The notes beneath the pieces were generated by a model. It saw nothing but the letters and a program-made list of their open reading frames with translations. It made no database searches and had not been told where the DNA came from. The translations under genes were made by a program, and so were the position numbers. This document shows positions 50,351 through 62,108 of a DNA stretch of 64,000 bases, piece by piece; position 1 is the stretch's first letter; each line of letters begins with the position of its first letter. Source of the stretch: Amblyornis subalaris. Taxonomy: Eukaryota; Chordata; Aves; Passeriformes; Ptilonorhynchidae. The stretch lies in assembly GCA_018881555.1 (NCBI GenBank), contig JACAXG010000033.1, forward strand, positions 6,716,979 to 6,780,978, in the 5' to 3' direction.

Positions 50351-50540
50351 TTTTCTTCTTTAAGATTCATGTAAGACAGTAGGACTTAGCTGGCTTATTT
50401 AGAAATTACCATACAAAGTCTCCACTACCAAGAGATAATATGTGCAAAACTCAAGCATAAAGAATCAAGCTCAGAAAACAGAGCCAGCTGTGATTTATTC
50501 TTAAAAAAAAAATTTAGTTTATGAAATGTTTTGTGTTGGT

Positions 50541-50566
50541 GGGGTAGGGAGAGGGGGGTAGTAGGG
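50541..50566 (+). other. putative G-quadruplex motif
   Basis: Four runs of at least three G with spacers of 2, 3 and 5 bases: GGGG TA GGG AGA GGGGGG TAGTA GGG. It fits the standard G-quadruplex pattern and stands alone in AT-rich DNA. Confidence 0.6.
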
Positions 50567-51973
50567 TGTGTTCAAAACCACATATCTTATTAGCTATAGA
50601 AACCCTGCCAAGAAGCTGATTTCATCAGACCAAGCAAATATGATGGCTGATTTTTGTTCTTTTTCCCACTACTTTATAATCCATCAAAGTAGGAACATCT
50701 TGAGGCATTCTCTTCATTCATTTATTGTTAGTAAATGCTTCCATAAGTGAATGTTCAATTAGATAAGAGAGGCTTAGAGCAGGACACAACTCTTTGCACT
50801 TGACAAAGCATACATCATATCTTCTCCAGAGAGAAAACTTTTGATTCTTAGCCTTATCTTTTGGAATATAAATTATGTAGAAGCTTAGATTTCCTAGAAT
50901 TGCAGTGCAGAAGCAGATGAAATCTTGACACATCTGGCTGTAAAATGTGCTGCCATTTTAGCTGGTTGGCAACTGCAGGATGCATGACAATGTGCAACAG
51001 ATGTTAGAGTATTAATCACCATGTTTTACTTTCTGTGGTGAAGTATTTAGGAGTTATTCGAAAGATAAGCCTTGACAGCTCACTTAAGTTGTTTTCATTG
51101 TGCTGAGGCTGGAGACGTAATGTGGCCAAGCTGCTCCGAAGAAAAGAATGGATTCTCAGAGTTTGTGTGAGGTGTGCTGTTTAAAAACAAAAAGAAAAAG
51201 TGCCTAGCAGCTCCTTATAGGTCATTATTTAAAGGCTGCTTGGGTAATAACCAGGACTAAAATGGCTAAGACTGTCCATGAGCAATGGGCTTTCTTTTGA
51301 GGGGGACATTAGGCTTATCACAACTGCAGACTAGCAGCTAGCAGCTAGTGACTTTTGAATTAAGAGAGACTTTCTTGGTGAAGATTAAAATGGAAGTCTC
51401 AAGCCTGTGAAGAGGTGTCTTGTTGAAAATGTCAAGCCTAGAAGACTTTTAGGATTCACGAAATTAGTTATTTCTTCTGGGATTTGAAACCACATTTTGG
51501 ATTCTTACTAGAGACAGGAAATAACTCCACTGAGTCAAGTTCACAAGTCTAAATATTAGAAAAAACAATTATTCTCAAATTCTTCTTGAAATTATTCATT
51601 GAATTGATTAGTATTATTCTTTTTCTACTGTGTTTCTATTACACATCTTAAAAATATTCTTTTCCGTATAGGTGCAAATAAAGCCATGTGGGATTTTCAA
51701 AACCACTAAGACCAGTTCAACATATGGTATGATGTCACAGACAAGTTACAAGGCTTTGAAAATTCCCTCTGTGACCTATGACCCAAACAAACAAGGCTAC
51801 TGGCTCCTTTCAAAAACAATTTATACTGAAGAGCACTCTATGGGCATTAGACTATCTTGCCAGCGAGTCAGTGTTGAATCATTGCAAAAATACCTTCTGA
51901 ATTTTCATTTCCCAGGGAAATATTTTAATTTTTGGAATACGAAATTGAACCTTTTCTCTTGCCTCAACTACTC

Positions 51974-51991
51974 TTTTTTTTTTTTTTTTTT
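51974..51991. repeat. T18 homopolymer
   Basis: Eighteen T in a row. No retroposed gene body is recognised on either side, so it is listed only as simple sequence. Confidence 0.9.
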
Positions 51992-54298
51992 AAAATGTAT
52001 TCCAATTGGATGGGCACTTCCCAAAAACAGCATTCAAGTAGCCACTCTGAAATACAGGCAGCGTCATAACATACAGGCACTATAGCCTGAGCAGTTATGT
52101 GATGACAGGAAGGAGAAAGTTCTGTACCTTCCCACAAAAAGAAATACTGATCCTATGGAGACTGATGACTGTTCAGTATGCAGTCATTATTTCCCTGCCC
52201 ATGGGTTGAATGATGGATTGTACATTACTGACAAGTCAGCCTTCCAGACACCTCAAGTCATGCTTATTTATATTCAAAGTTGAAAAGTGAAGGTCTATCA
52301 GTAAGATAAGCATTTCCATGAGTCTTTTCAGATCTCCAAACTTTAATTTGCCTGCAAATCCATTTTAATGAATGGTTAAATAATTGAAATAAAAAGAAAT
52401 CCCTCTGTATTACTCAGATCCCAGACTCAGGACTGATTGTTACAAAAGACACAGTTCAATGTTAGGCAGCTGCATTGTTGTTTCTCTCGTGTCATCCTAT
52501 GCTTCTAATTTTACTTTAAATCAACTTTTGATAGAAACAGATCACTTAAAACGAACTGGATTTTAACCTATGATACAGAAATATTGTGGGGGATTTTCTA
52601 GAACTTTTAAAACTTGCATCTTACCAATACTTTAAAAATATATTATTTTGCTGGCATTTTATTTGATGTTATTCACTAGGAATAAGACTGAAAATTTCAG
52701 CTGAGTTTTGAGGAAAAAAACCCCACCCTGCAATATTTTGACTAAATATCATTTTACTTTATATCTGTCATGTCTTGTCAGACTGTCTTATTCTTCCTCT
52801 CTTTCCCAAGCCTAGTTTCTACATATGTTAAGCAGAATAATGTATATTGTCTAACGACACAGTACCAGAAATCTGGAATTTACTGGAGACAGGTAACTGC
52901 AGAAGCAAAAGGGACTTGGACCTGCAAACCTGTGGATATTGCCACACCACCTAAAGACAGGACTTTCAGAATTCATGGCATAAAATTTCCATGCCTATTT
53001 AAATACTAATTCTGAAATTAAATTAGAAAATGCAACTAGGATTCATAATCTACTGAGATATTCTGGAAATTTTAGTCCATAAAAATAATTGGTCTGACTC
53101 ACCATGAAAACTTATGTGGGATCTGCAGGAAAAATCAGTTTGGTCACACAACTCTTTGATGCACCACCTCCCAAGATTAGGGTAAAAATATGCCAGGCTA
53201 TCCATAATCTTGATATTTTTGAGATATTAAAACCTGTATGTTAAATGTAGTGCAGTTAATCAGAATTACAAGTCAGGCATCTTACACACTGAGAAAATAA
53301 ACTTGTAGGAATAAAGAATTTGTGTTTTATAAAGTAAGGCCATTTTAAACAAATGAAAATACATGAATTAATTTCATTTTCAAAATTAATTCTGTATTGT
53401 ATTACCCTTCATATTTTTTGTAAAGATATTCATATTGACATATTGATTTTTATATAGATTTTAATATCTGAAAATGTTTCACGTTAATGGAAAAAAACCC
53501 AAACCAGAAATAAACCAATGCACACCATTTAAAAAACAGCATTTTATTGTGCAGTGGAGTTCATATCCTGCTTATTGCTTTTTTATTATTATCATCTTTG
53601 GACACAAGTTTCCTTTAAAATTGCACGCAAGACAAAAAAAAACACACAAAAAATCTCAAATCCTACAGATAGCACAACATGGACAGAACACATATTTTCA
53701 GGTGGCATTTTGTTCTTTAAAGATGACATTCTTTGCTTTTGATTCATTGTGGCTGACACTGCCAAAGTCTTAACTCGATCTTTCTGTAAAACAGTCATTC
53801 TAAAGAGTGAAGTTGCATATTCCTTAGTTAAAATTTATTTGGACTGTACCTGAATTTCTTCTGTATTAAAAACTATAGAAATAAACGTTAAAAAAATAGG
53901 CTCTGCTTTTATTGCTAATATTGGCTAAAATAGGCTATCCTGGTGGTATAATTTAACCCACAACACTAAGCAGACAAAAATTAAATTTAGTTTCATTTAA
54001 TATTTTTTAGTGTCAGTGTAGAATATCTGCATCCATACACCTCACTGAAGACTAAATTACAGTCAATGGAGAGAAATAAACACTGCCAAAGTGTGACGTG
54101 TCCAAATTGATGTAGATATCTACTTCAGGAAAAGATCTGTCTAAGTGCCTATTTCTCTGCAGTAACTACGGAGAGATGCAGAGGTGATCAGCTCAGATAT
54201 AAATATGTGCAAGGTAGTTGTCTGCATTTTATCAAATGAATCATAATTCAGGAATCAGCCTGACCAAATTTAACTGTTACATTTCTAGGCAAAAAGTA

Positions 54299-54313
54299 TC
54301 TGTCTGTCTGTCT
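54299..54313. repeat. short (TCTG)n microsatellite
   Basis: Three perfect TCTG units followed by a partial one (TCT) within unique-looking DNA. Confidence 0.8.
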
Positions 54314-54450
54314 ATTTTGACAGAAAATCAGAAATCATAATGATTTTTTAATAATTTAAACTGCCTGCTCAACGTTTGTATTTTGCATCACTTGGTTTTC
54401 GTGATGTTACTTTTGCTTTGATTTCTATGCATATGATTGGGCGAAAAGAA

Positions 54451-54466
54451 AGATATGCGCATATCT
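54451..54466. promoter_or_regulatory. 16-base palindrome next to octamer-like sites
   Basis: AGATATGCGCATATCT is a perfect palindrome containing two inverted ATATGC half-sites. About 25 bases upstream lies CTATGCATATGATT, another inverted ATGC pair. Such paired ATGC half-sites are reminiscent of POU-factor dimer sites. Any regulatory role is inference. Confidence 0.3.
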
Positions 54467-57069
54467 CCTTCTTTTATGGAATACAAGAGTGAATGAAGAG
54501 CTTAGGCAAGTCTTTATCTGTAAAAATTACTGTGTTTAATTGCCACTCCAAAACATGAGCTTTTGCAAGAATAATTTTACTTAAGCATGTTAAGTATCAA
54601 CTCAAAATTTTAAAACACCCTTAGGAATTTCAATAGAAATTGTCAAACATGATTCTTAGCAATACCTAAAGACATTCATCTAGTCCCTTTCAACAAATGT
54701 GCATCATCCATCAAATTCATGAACAGATGTCTCAAACAGTTAAGCTTAACTAACTAAAGCAAATATAGTCATGTCATTCATAACATGATTCTGAATCCAA
54801 GTAATTTTGTCCCATCATACTATATATTGCTAGAATACTTTTTTTGCTAAACCACTTGTAAAATCTTAATTTATTATGAAAAGAATTTTGCTAGTTTCTT
54901 AGCCTGTTTCTTTCCTTTTTTCTTTCTCTTTTTTTTTTCTTTTGAAATGTATTTCCATTTTTGCTTCAGAAAATCAATGCAGTGTTCTCTGCTTGGGATT
55001 TTAGCTCTCACAAATGTCATAATTCTGAACAGTTAATTTCCTTTACCATGTTTTCCCCTTAAAAAATCGTTCATTTGTAAAAACTGTAGAGATTTTTCAC
55101 ATATGTAAAATTTTAATTTCAGAGAAAGAACAAGTAAAAATAGAAAGTTTTTGAACATGATTGAAGACATACTTGAAAGTATTATTAGAGGAGTTCCAGA
55201 AGTTAAATGAAACCAAAATGAGACCTAATACTTGACAAGTAGAGATGCTGTACATTCTCAAAATAATTAGGTGTGCAGAAAAAGAGATAAATCAATCAGG
55301 CTGACTGGTTAGACAAAATGCAAGGGAGTTATAGGCTGTTTGGGGCAATAGTGCTATGGAAAGTTATGAATTTCAGTGTCTCACTTTAGCAAAAACATTT
55401 TCTGTGATACAGCTGACCATGACTGGAAAAAAATCAATTCAAAATGATACTTTATAAATTCTGAGGATATATTTGCAGAGCTTAAACATTGAGGAAAGAA
55501 AATATTTTTAAAAAACTAAAGTTAAAAAGTGAGAGACTAATTCCGCAAAAAGGTGGAAATCCATCCTTTACTAAGATTGTGCAGAGGTAAAGCTCTTCAT
55601 GGAAGTGACCTTTCTTCTTTCCTTTCAGGTTTGTAAATTGTGTGTCCATCCCAGCCTTCAAACAATGCTGAGGAATTAAAAGTTCAGAAAGAAGCCACAG
55701 TTCTATATGTTTAGAAAAATATAAAGAAAGAATGTGTCTTTTTGTATGTTTTGGGTGAATAGTGACTGAAATGAAATTTAAAAAGGCTTTGTAAAATAAA
55801 ATCAGTTGAGCCAGACGCATGATATTTAATATGGGGTTTATATATCTTCATGTATATATTTTTAACATTTTGAGTATTAGCTAATTTTCTCCTCCCAGAA
55901 TGTGTAGGTTCTGGTGATAAGTATGAGAAAAATCTCCAGTCTAGTTAAGAGACTGTAGACTAATTGAAAACAGTTGAGTTTTCTATATCCTACTGAGATG
56001 TCAATAAACATACTAACTCCAGTGTTACTGTGTCTCAGATTCCAGGTGGTGATAACAACTTGTTCATCCACTTGTTGCATGAAGTGATCAACTCTCTTTG
56101 TATGTAAGAACAGCCATATCAAGTGTTAGAATATCCTTGTCTTTATTTTCACCAACACACATTTTACAGTAGGAATCACATCTTCCATAATTGGTGCTGG
56201 CCTTCAAGATTTCCTGATGTTTTCCAAAAGAGATAAATAGGGCAGTCAGGATGAAAGAAAAACACAATAAACACTGACATAAATTATCTACTTACACACA
56301 GTAGAAAATATCTACTTTCTTATCAGCAATATTAAGTTGTTATTTAATGTAACTCAAATGCAAAACAGTGCAACTTGGATGTGAACAAAAATAATGAAAT
56401 AATTTGTAGAATTCAAAACTTAACTGCATTAAAAGGAGAAATGCACCAGTTTATCACTGCAAACAGTTCGGTGTGCATCTGTGGTCAAAAATGAACAAGA
56501 TGTTACACTTCATGTGCAAAGAAACAATAAAAAAGGTAGAGGATGTTATAATCCCCTGATACAAGTCACTGCTGCAATTTCATCTAGAATAGTCTTGTAC
56601 TAGTCTCCTCAGTTTCAAAAGAAAAGCAACAAGAAAACTGTTAGAGAAGGGTGAGAAGAATAGCAAAGACCTCCCATTGACTCATATAGAGATAAGCTGC
56701 AATATATGCAGTGAACAACCCAACTGAGCACTCTACCTGGTTAAGAACGTCTTCATCTTTCAAAATGACACCGTGCTTCAAAGATAGACAGCAGCACATT
56801 TCTTCCACATGCTCCTAGAAAGCGTGCATCTAGAAAAAGGTCAGTCCTGAATTCATCTCCACAGGGAGAACATCGCTGCCACGGGCATAGCCTGTTCTCT
56901 GTGTCCACCCTCTCCACTCATACGTGTTGTGTTACCCCAGCTCTTGGTCTTACCACAACCACAGTGTTACTCTAGAGGCTGGCCTGGAAGGGACAGAAAG
57001 AGCTCTGGAAAACAGCTCACAATAAGAACTGCAGCCTATATTATATCACCCACTGGGCACTCTAGACTG

Positions 57070-57500
57070 TCTTAGGATCGTTAAGGTTGGAAAAGACCTC
57101 TAAGATCATTGAGTCCAACCATTAACCCAGCACTGCCATGTTCACCACTAAACCATGCCCCCAGGTGCCATATCTATATGTTTTTCAAAACTTCCAGGGA
57201 TGGTGAATCCTCAACTTCCTTCGGCAGCCTATTCCTGTCCCTGACCACCCTTTCTGTGAAGAAAGTTTTCCTAATATATAATCTAAACCTTGCCTGGCAC
57301 AACTTGATGCCGTTTCCTCTTGTCCTGTCACTGGTTACTTGGAAGAAGAGTCTGACACTCACCTTGCTGCAATTTCCTTTCATGTTTCTTTGGACATGTT
57401 CCTGGACCTTTCTTTCTTGCCCTGAAGGGTCCAAAACTGAACACAGGATTTGAGGTGCAGTGCTACCAGTGTTGAGTACAGGGGTAAAACCACTTCCTCT
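57070..57500 (-). mobile_element. CR1 retrotransposon 3' fragment, distinct subfamily
   Basis: The plus strand reads CTTAGGATCGTTAAGGTTGG then AAAAGACCTCTAAGATCATT and GAGTCCAACCATTAACCCAG, the reversed 3' end of a CR1 subfamily different from the other copies. It continues through TCTGTGAAGAAAGTTTTCCT and CTTGTCCTGTCACTGGTTAC to GAGTACAGGGG near 57474-57484. The minus-strand open frame 57174-57434 still reads [20 protein letters not shown], the conserved ORF2 C-terminus, so this copy is only moderately decayed. Confidence 0.93.
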
Positions 57501-60500
57501 TTAAGAAGGTGATCATGGCAGGGAGTGGAGTGACCCAAGGCATCAACTGAGGATCGGAGGAAGAAAGGCTGCACCTTCACAGGATATACGATTCCGTTCT
57601 GACTGAGAATTCTACACCTCAAAGAGGGCTTCACCTCATTTGGAAGGGTGCCAGAAATACAGCCTCAGTGACACCAGGCAGGTGCCTACCGCACTGCTGG
57701 TGCCATGCCCTGACCATCTGCCTTGACTGAGATAAAAGACACCATACATTGCCCCTCACATTACTTTTTATTGATTTTCCAAAGTCTGTACAGCTTTCTT
57801 GCATGCTTTTTCCTCTTCCCAAAGATTGATTTTTTTTAAAGCAAAGTTTACACATAGTTCAGACTTGTGCTAAAGCTTTTCTTAAAATAGAAGTTACTAT
57901 GTACTGTGATGTGCGGATGTCTTGTCAGAGGTGGTCTAAGTACAGAGATCAAAGACATGGGGTTATTGAAAGATCTTGTCTAGCTATGATGGCTCCTGTC
58001 ACAACAGCTCGTAAGCACTCTTGGGCATAAAGTAGAACAAGAGTTGACAATCCAGTTAGCACTAAGGACCATGTTGTCCAAGTCTCTCCTGACTAACCGT
58101 TCTTCAGCCAGGTGACTGAATGCACACTTCTCCAAGGCCTATGAGAACTGAAGTGAGCAGAGTCTGCGATTGTCCTGAAGTAATTTCAGAACTCACAACT
58201 GTAATGAGCAGGTAACATCTGCCGTGATGAAGAATGGAATAAGGACCACACACAGGTTGGTACCTCTAACCAAGGTTTGCCCTCTTAGGTCAGCTTGGAG
58301 TGCAGAGTATGTTGAGGTATCTAGTATAGTGGGATTCACTGGCGTAGCAAACAGTGCTGGTTGTGATGACTTCCAGAGAAGACTTTGGACAGTCAAAGGC
58401 AGCAACAATTCACAAGCTAATGACAGCTCATTTCTCCACTAGGATGGACTTAGAGGATGGCAGAGCTCCCTGCAAAAATGACTGTACCATGGATGTTCTG
58501 CACCCATCACTGATCATCCTGCATGCTGTCCCACTAGTGGGGCACTGTTTCCAGGGTGCCAAATCTCCATTCTAGAGTACAGGTATTGTGTTCAAGGTGA
58601 TACCTGCACCCTGCTGATTTGGGCATGTGCTGCATGTGGGCAAAACTTGTCTGCCATGTGTGGGCCAAAAGAGTACGTAATCTTGGATTTTGTGAAATGA
58701 CAGGGCCTGTGCCAGCTGACTAGCATTTAGGAAAGGATACTCTGCTTTGGGAGACTATGAACATAGGAGAAAGGATGGGTAGAGAACAAGCTTTCGTTTT
58801 CTTAGCACAGAATTGTCAGTGAAACGTACATTGTGTAGTGAGTACTCATAGTCCAAGCAGAGATGGTTACGGTAATGGGACCAGCGAATTCTTGGAAGGA
58901 GTAAGTAGAGAGCATGAATAATTTCAAAGTTGTTTTCCATAACAAATAATCTCTAAACAGTGATTCTTGCTTAAGAGAAGTGAAAAAAGGAGCTGCTAAC
59001 ACAGTGATTGCAACTACTCCTGAGTAATATAGACTTTGTTAAGTAATTTATACACCTTAGATTAGAGTACTACAAGATGTTCTACTGAGAATCCTTACAG
59101 AGCATTTCAATGGTTCTGCTCACAAAAAAAGTCAGGCAAACCATCTTTATAAGCACATAATGGAAGTGCCCTGTTATTCAAGCAGCATTGCTATTACAGT
59201 GTGTCTTTAGAAAGAAAAGAGGCAGGATGTGAAGGAAAGTACGTGAGGGAATTGATGTCCAACATATATTTGCATCAGCAAGGAAGAAAATGATTAATTT
59301 ATACAGAAGTAGTGGAAACAGACTGGATAGATAGAAAATCCCTAACAAAGTGCTAGCATGTAATAAGATCTTAATGGATAACACTATTTACCTGACTTAT
59401 TTTTCATGTCTGAAATTTTTTACCTGATCATAGGCTGCTGAAATGTTTGTTTTCATATTTATTTAATAACTACTTTCCCCTTTTGATAGCTTATTCAGAA
59501 GTTTTATATTGTCGAAACGTGTTTGTTCAGACAAGGCACAAGATGTGACTTTTCTTCCTAGTTTGGAAAACCCTTCCAACTAATGTTTCTCTGTATTTTT
59601 TATTTCATCATTAATTTCCTGTGAATGTTTTTGCTGGAAACTAACTAAATGGATGCATGAATTCATAGAGAACAGTTTAATTAATATTTGCTTTTGTTTT
59701 GCCATATATGTTTACTCAGGTATTGAGGAATGTTTGCAAAACCAGTAAAAATGGAAGAAGAGGGGGCCAGTGCAGTGAATTAATCAGCTAGTTACTGGAA
59801 CTGTAGACCAAAGTATTAGTTCTACAAAACAAAGAAATAGCTTTAAAAAAAATATGGAAGTATGACAGAGAATCCAAAATCTTGTCGCAAATTTTTCAGG
59901 ACATGAAAAACCCCTAAGCATTTAATTTTCCATCTCATCTTATGTCCTTAGAAGTTCTCCCACTTGAAGTATCCTTTCATTTATTCTGCATTAATTGTGT
60001 CTTCTCAGATCTTCATTTACAACATTGTCTTTTTAGTACATGTTACTATGTTTGAAAATTCAGGGCTCTTCATGCATATTTGTTAAGTGATATTTGAAAC
60101 AAACTCATGCTTCTGTTTTCTACAAGGATACTCTCTCTCTCAAGGTAAGTTTGAAACTACAATTCCTCAGCAACAAAGCTCTCAAAAAAATGTCCATCAG
60201 TAGTTCAAAGCTTGATACTTAGAGGATATAAATCGGCAGATAAAACTACAATGGATGTTTAGCAACAGTGATTGCATGGAGATGCAGGTCATTGCAGTAT
60301 GATGGGGACTTCAGCACTGTATGTCTGATTAATCTTTCTAACCATATATTTTCTAGGAGAACAATAGATTAAAAAGAGAGCAGGAGGAATACGGTTAGTT
60401 TATTTAAAGGAATGCAAAGCATAGCAAGAAATACAGGCTTTATACAGGCACAGAAATTAGCTTTTTGTAAACTAATGCAGACAGCTTTAATTAATATCAA

Positions 60501-61402
60501 AGCTTATACTCTGCCCACCTTGCCATCTTAGACTTAAGTGAAAGCTGTGAGAAATATTTATCTGGGCAGATGTCTCACTAAGATATTGGTACAGAAATAC
60601 ATCTAAGAACTATGCAGTCCTTTCAAAATTAATGTTGTTTAGCTTGTTTTGTAATTAAGAACATAATTGAAAATACAACTGTTTGAATTATTAATAAGGC
60701 CCAAAGTGTCTGTGTATTATCCACCCTGAATAACTTTTCCATGTTTAGAATGAGAACAGAGACATTACCTGGAAAATTCCTATAGCTAGAAACAACTTTG
60801 TAAGAGAGTACTCAAGTTTATTTCAACGGAACTTTACTCCTCTCTTAATTTTTTTTTATATTTGCATACAAAAATTGTACTGTAAGTTTGCTTGTTGTAA
60901 CATTAGAATAATGACAGAACCATTTTTGCTGCATACAGAATGTTTCTGCCTTTCCTAGGTGCACAAGCATCAATTAATTTAGGAACTGAAGAACCACTAA
61001 ATTAGGAACAACTGAGGATGTGTAACTCTATATGAGAATATCTACTGTGAATCCTACGATGGTTTTAGATTCTCTTGCTTTTACTGCTGCCTAAAATAAA
61101 ATACGTTTGGACAACATATGCACAGGATCTATGGAAATATTTTCTCAAGATGAAACATATCATCAAACTCTCAAAACAAAAGACGGACAAATTTAAATCC
61201 TCTGCTGTGAAGGTTTTATGGAATGGTGTGGAAAGGAAGGAAATTCCTAAATTCACCTTAGATTTGTGCTTGTAGCTTTCAAATGGCCCGAATGTTTTGC
61301 AATTTGTGATATGTGGTGGCATAAGTTGTGACATTTGATCATAGTCAAGAGCAGATTACCTTTCCCGTCTCTTCCCGAGAATTGATGTCTGTATGTGCTT
61401 AT
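57501..61402. other. AT-rich DNA without recognisable gene
   Basis: No gene or mobile element is assigned. The part from 57500 to 58700 is less AT-rich than its surroundings but resembles nothing I know. Confidence 0.5.
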
Positions 61403-61408
61403 GATGAG
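61403..61408. repeat. target-site duplication, left copy
   Basis: GATGAG immediately before the TGTTACGG end of the LTR; the same six bases follow its other end at 62103-62108. Six bases is the usual duplication size for avian ERVK/alpha-beta-type elements. Confidence 0.75.
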
Positions 61409-61649
61409 TGTTACGGCGTGGCCTCGTCCAGCTGGAGGTCAGTGGCCGCAACCTTCCTAGAAGCCTCACGCTTGTCCGGCGGTGCCTCGGTGCAGTGTGC
61501 GACAGCCAGTGGGAAAGGCACAGTGCCATGCCTTCCACCCGCTAACCCCACCAGCGCAGGTGGTTAAGCAGGCAGTCACACAGCAGACACCTTAAGACAG
61601 GAATAAAGAGTCGGAGGTGGACTCTCCTTATGATGTTCCACAGAAGATT

Positions 61650-61655
61650 TTTATT
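61650..61655 (-). terminator. LTR polyadenylation signal
   Basis: AATAAA on the minus strand, 45-50 bases after the LTR TATA box. Such a short R region is typical of alpha- and beta-retrovirus-like LTRs. Confidence 0.75.
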
Positions 61656-61699
61656 TAAGGGTTAGGGAAGGCGAGCCAAAAGAATAGGGTGACACAAGG

Positions 61700-61706
61700 T
61701 TTTATA
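61700..61706 (-). promoter_or_regulatory. LTR TATA box
   Basis: TATAAAA on the minus strand, preceded by CpG- and C-rich U3 sequence. Transcription would start about 25-30 bases further on, near 61670-61675. Confidence 0.7.
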
Positions 61707-62102
61707 CAGCACAGACAAGGGGCGGAGAGAACACTGAGGGCCAACCACACTAGGGTTAGGGGGAGGAGAAAAGGTGGGNNNNCAGTANACAAACCAATAA
61801 GGGTAGGCGAGGGGAGGAGCAGGGGAACAAAGCCAATGGGGCATCGAGTGAGGGAGAACATTCTGGAACATAACCATATACAGAACATAGATTGACAAGG
61901 ATAAGCTAAATGAATGGGGGAGCACACTACTCTAAGGCCTGGGTGACAGAGACTTTCCTCCTTACCACAATCTAGGTCCTGGACCTCGGAGCCTTTACTT
62001 AATACAACACCTGGGCTCCCTGGCCCCACTGGCTCCTTGGTTACTTGTGTGGCTGGCCTATCCTCTGCAGCATCTCCAGCTGCAGGTCAAGCCACCACCA
62101 TA

Positions 62103-62108
62103 GATGAG
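62103..62108. repeat. target-site duplication, right copy
   Basis: GATGAG directly after the plus-strand CCACCACCATA end of the solo LTR. Confidence 0.75.

Larger units (their letters stand above)
49287..57069. other. AT-rich DNA without recognisable gene
   Basis: Almost 8 kb with no assignable gene or mobile element. Simple features inside: (GAATA)4, a G-run cluster, T18 at 51974-51991, (TCTG)n at 54299-54313 and a 16-base palindrome at 54451. Open frames at 51672-52085 and 52770-53009 start near splice-acceptor-like sequence but match no protein I know. Unknown base at 49767. Confidence 0.5.
61409..62102 (-). mobile_element. solo LTR of an endogenous retrovirus, minus strand
   Basis: On the minus strand the 694-base element reads TATGGTGGTGGC...CGCCGTAACA. 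A TATA box (TATAAAA; plus-strand TTTTATA at 61700-61706) precedes an AATAAA signal (plus-strand TTTATT at 61650-61655) by about 50 bases. That sets the order U3-R-U5 and the minus orientation. The U5 is CpG-rich (61410-61560). No retroviral genes or primer-binding site adjoin it, and GATGAG flanks both ends, so it is a solo LTR. The U3 end starts TATGG where TGTTATGG would be expected, so three bases seem to be missing. Unknown bases at 61779-61782 and 61788. Confidence 0.85.

Noticed and set aside
51672..52085. 137-codon open frame starting right after a pyrimidine-rich acceptor-like sequence ending in TATAG
   Set aside because: It runs through a T18 homopolymer, the likely donor (after 51726) leaves a phase that does not join the next candidate exon, and no protein family is recognised. 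Conservation data would be needed.
52836..52892. 57-base exon-like segment with AGCAG acceptor and ACAG/GTAACT donor
   Set aside because: Good splice consensus alone is common in non-coding DNA; the 19 encoded residues match nothing I know and no compatible partner exon was found.
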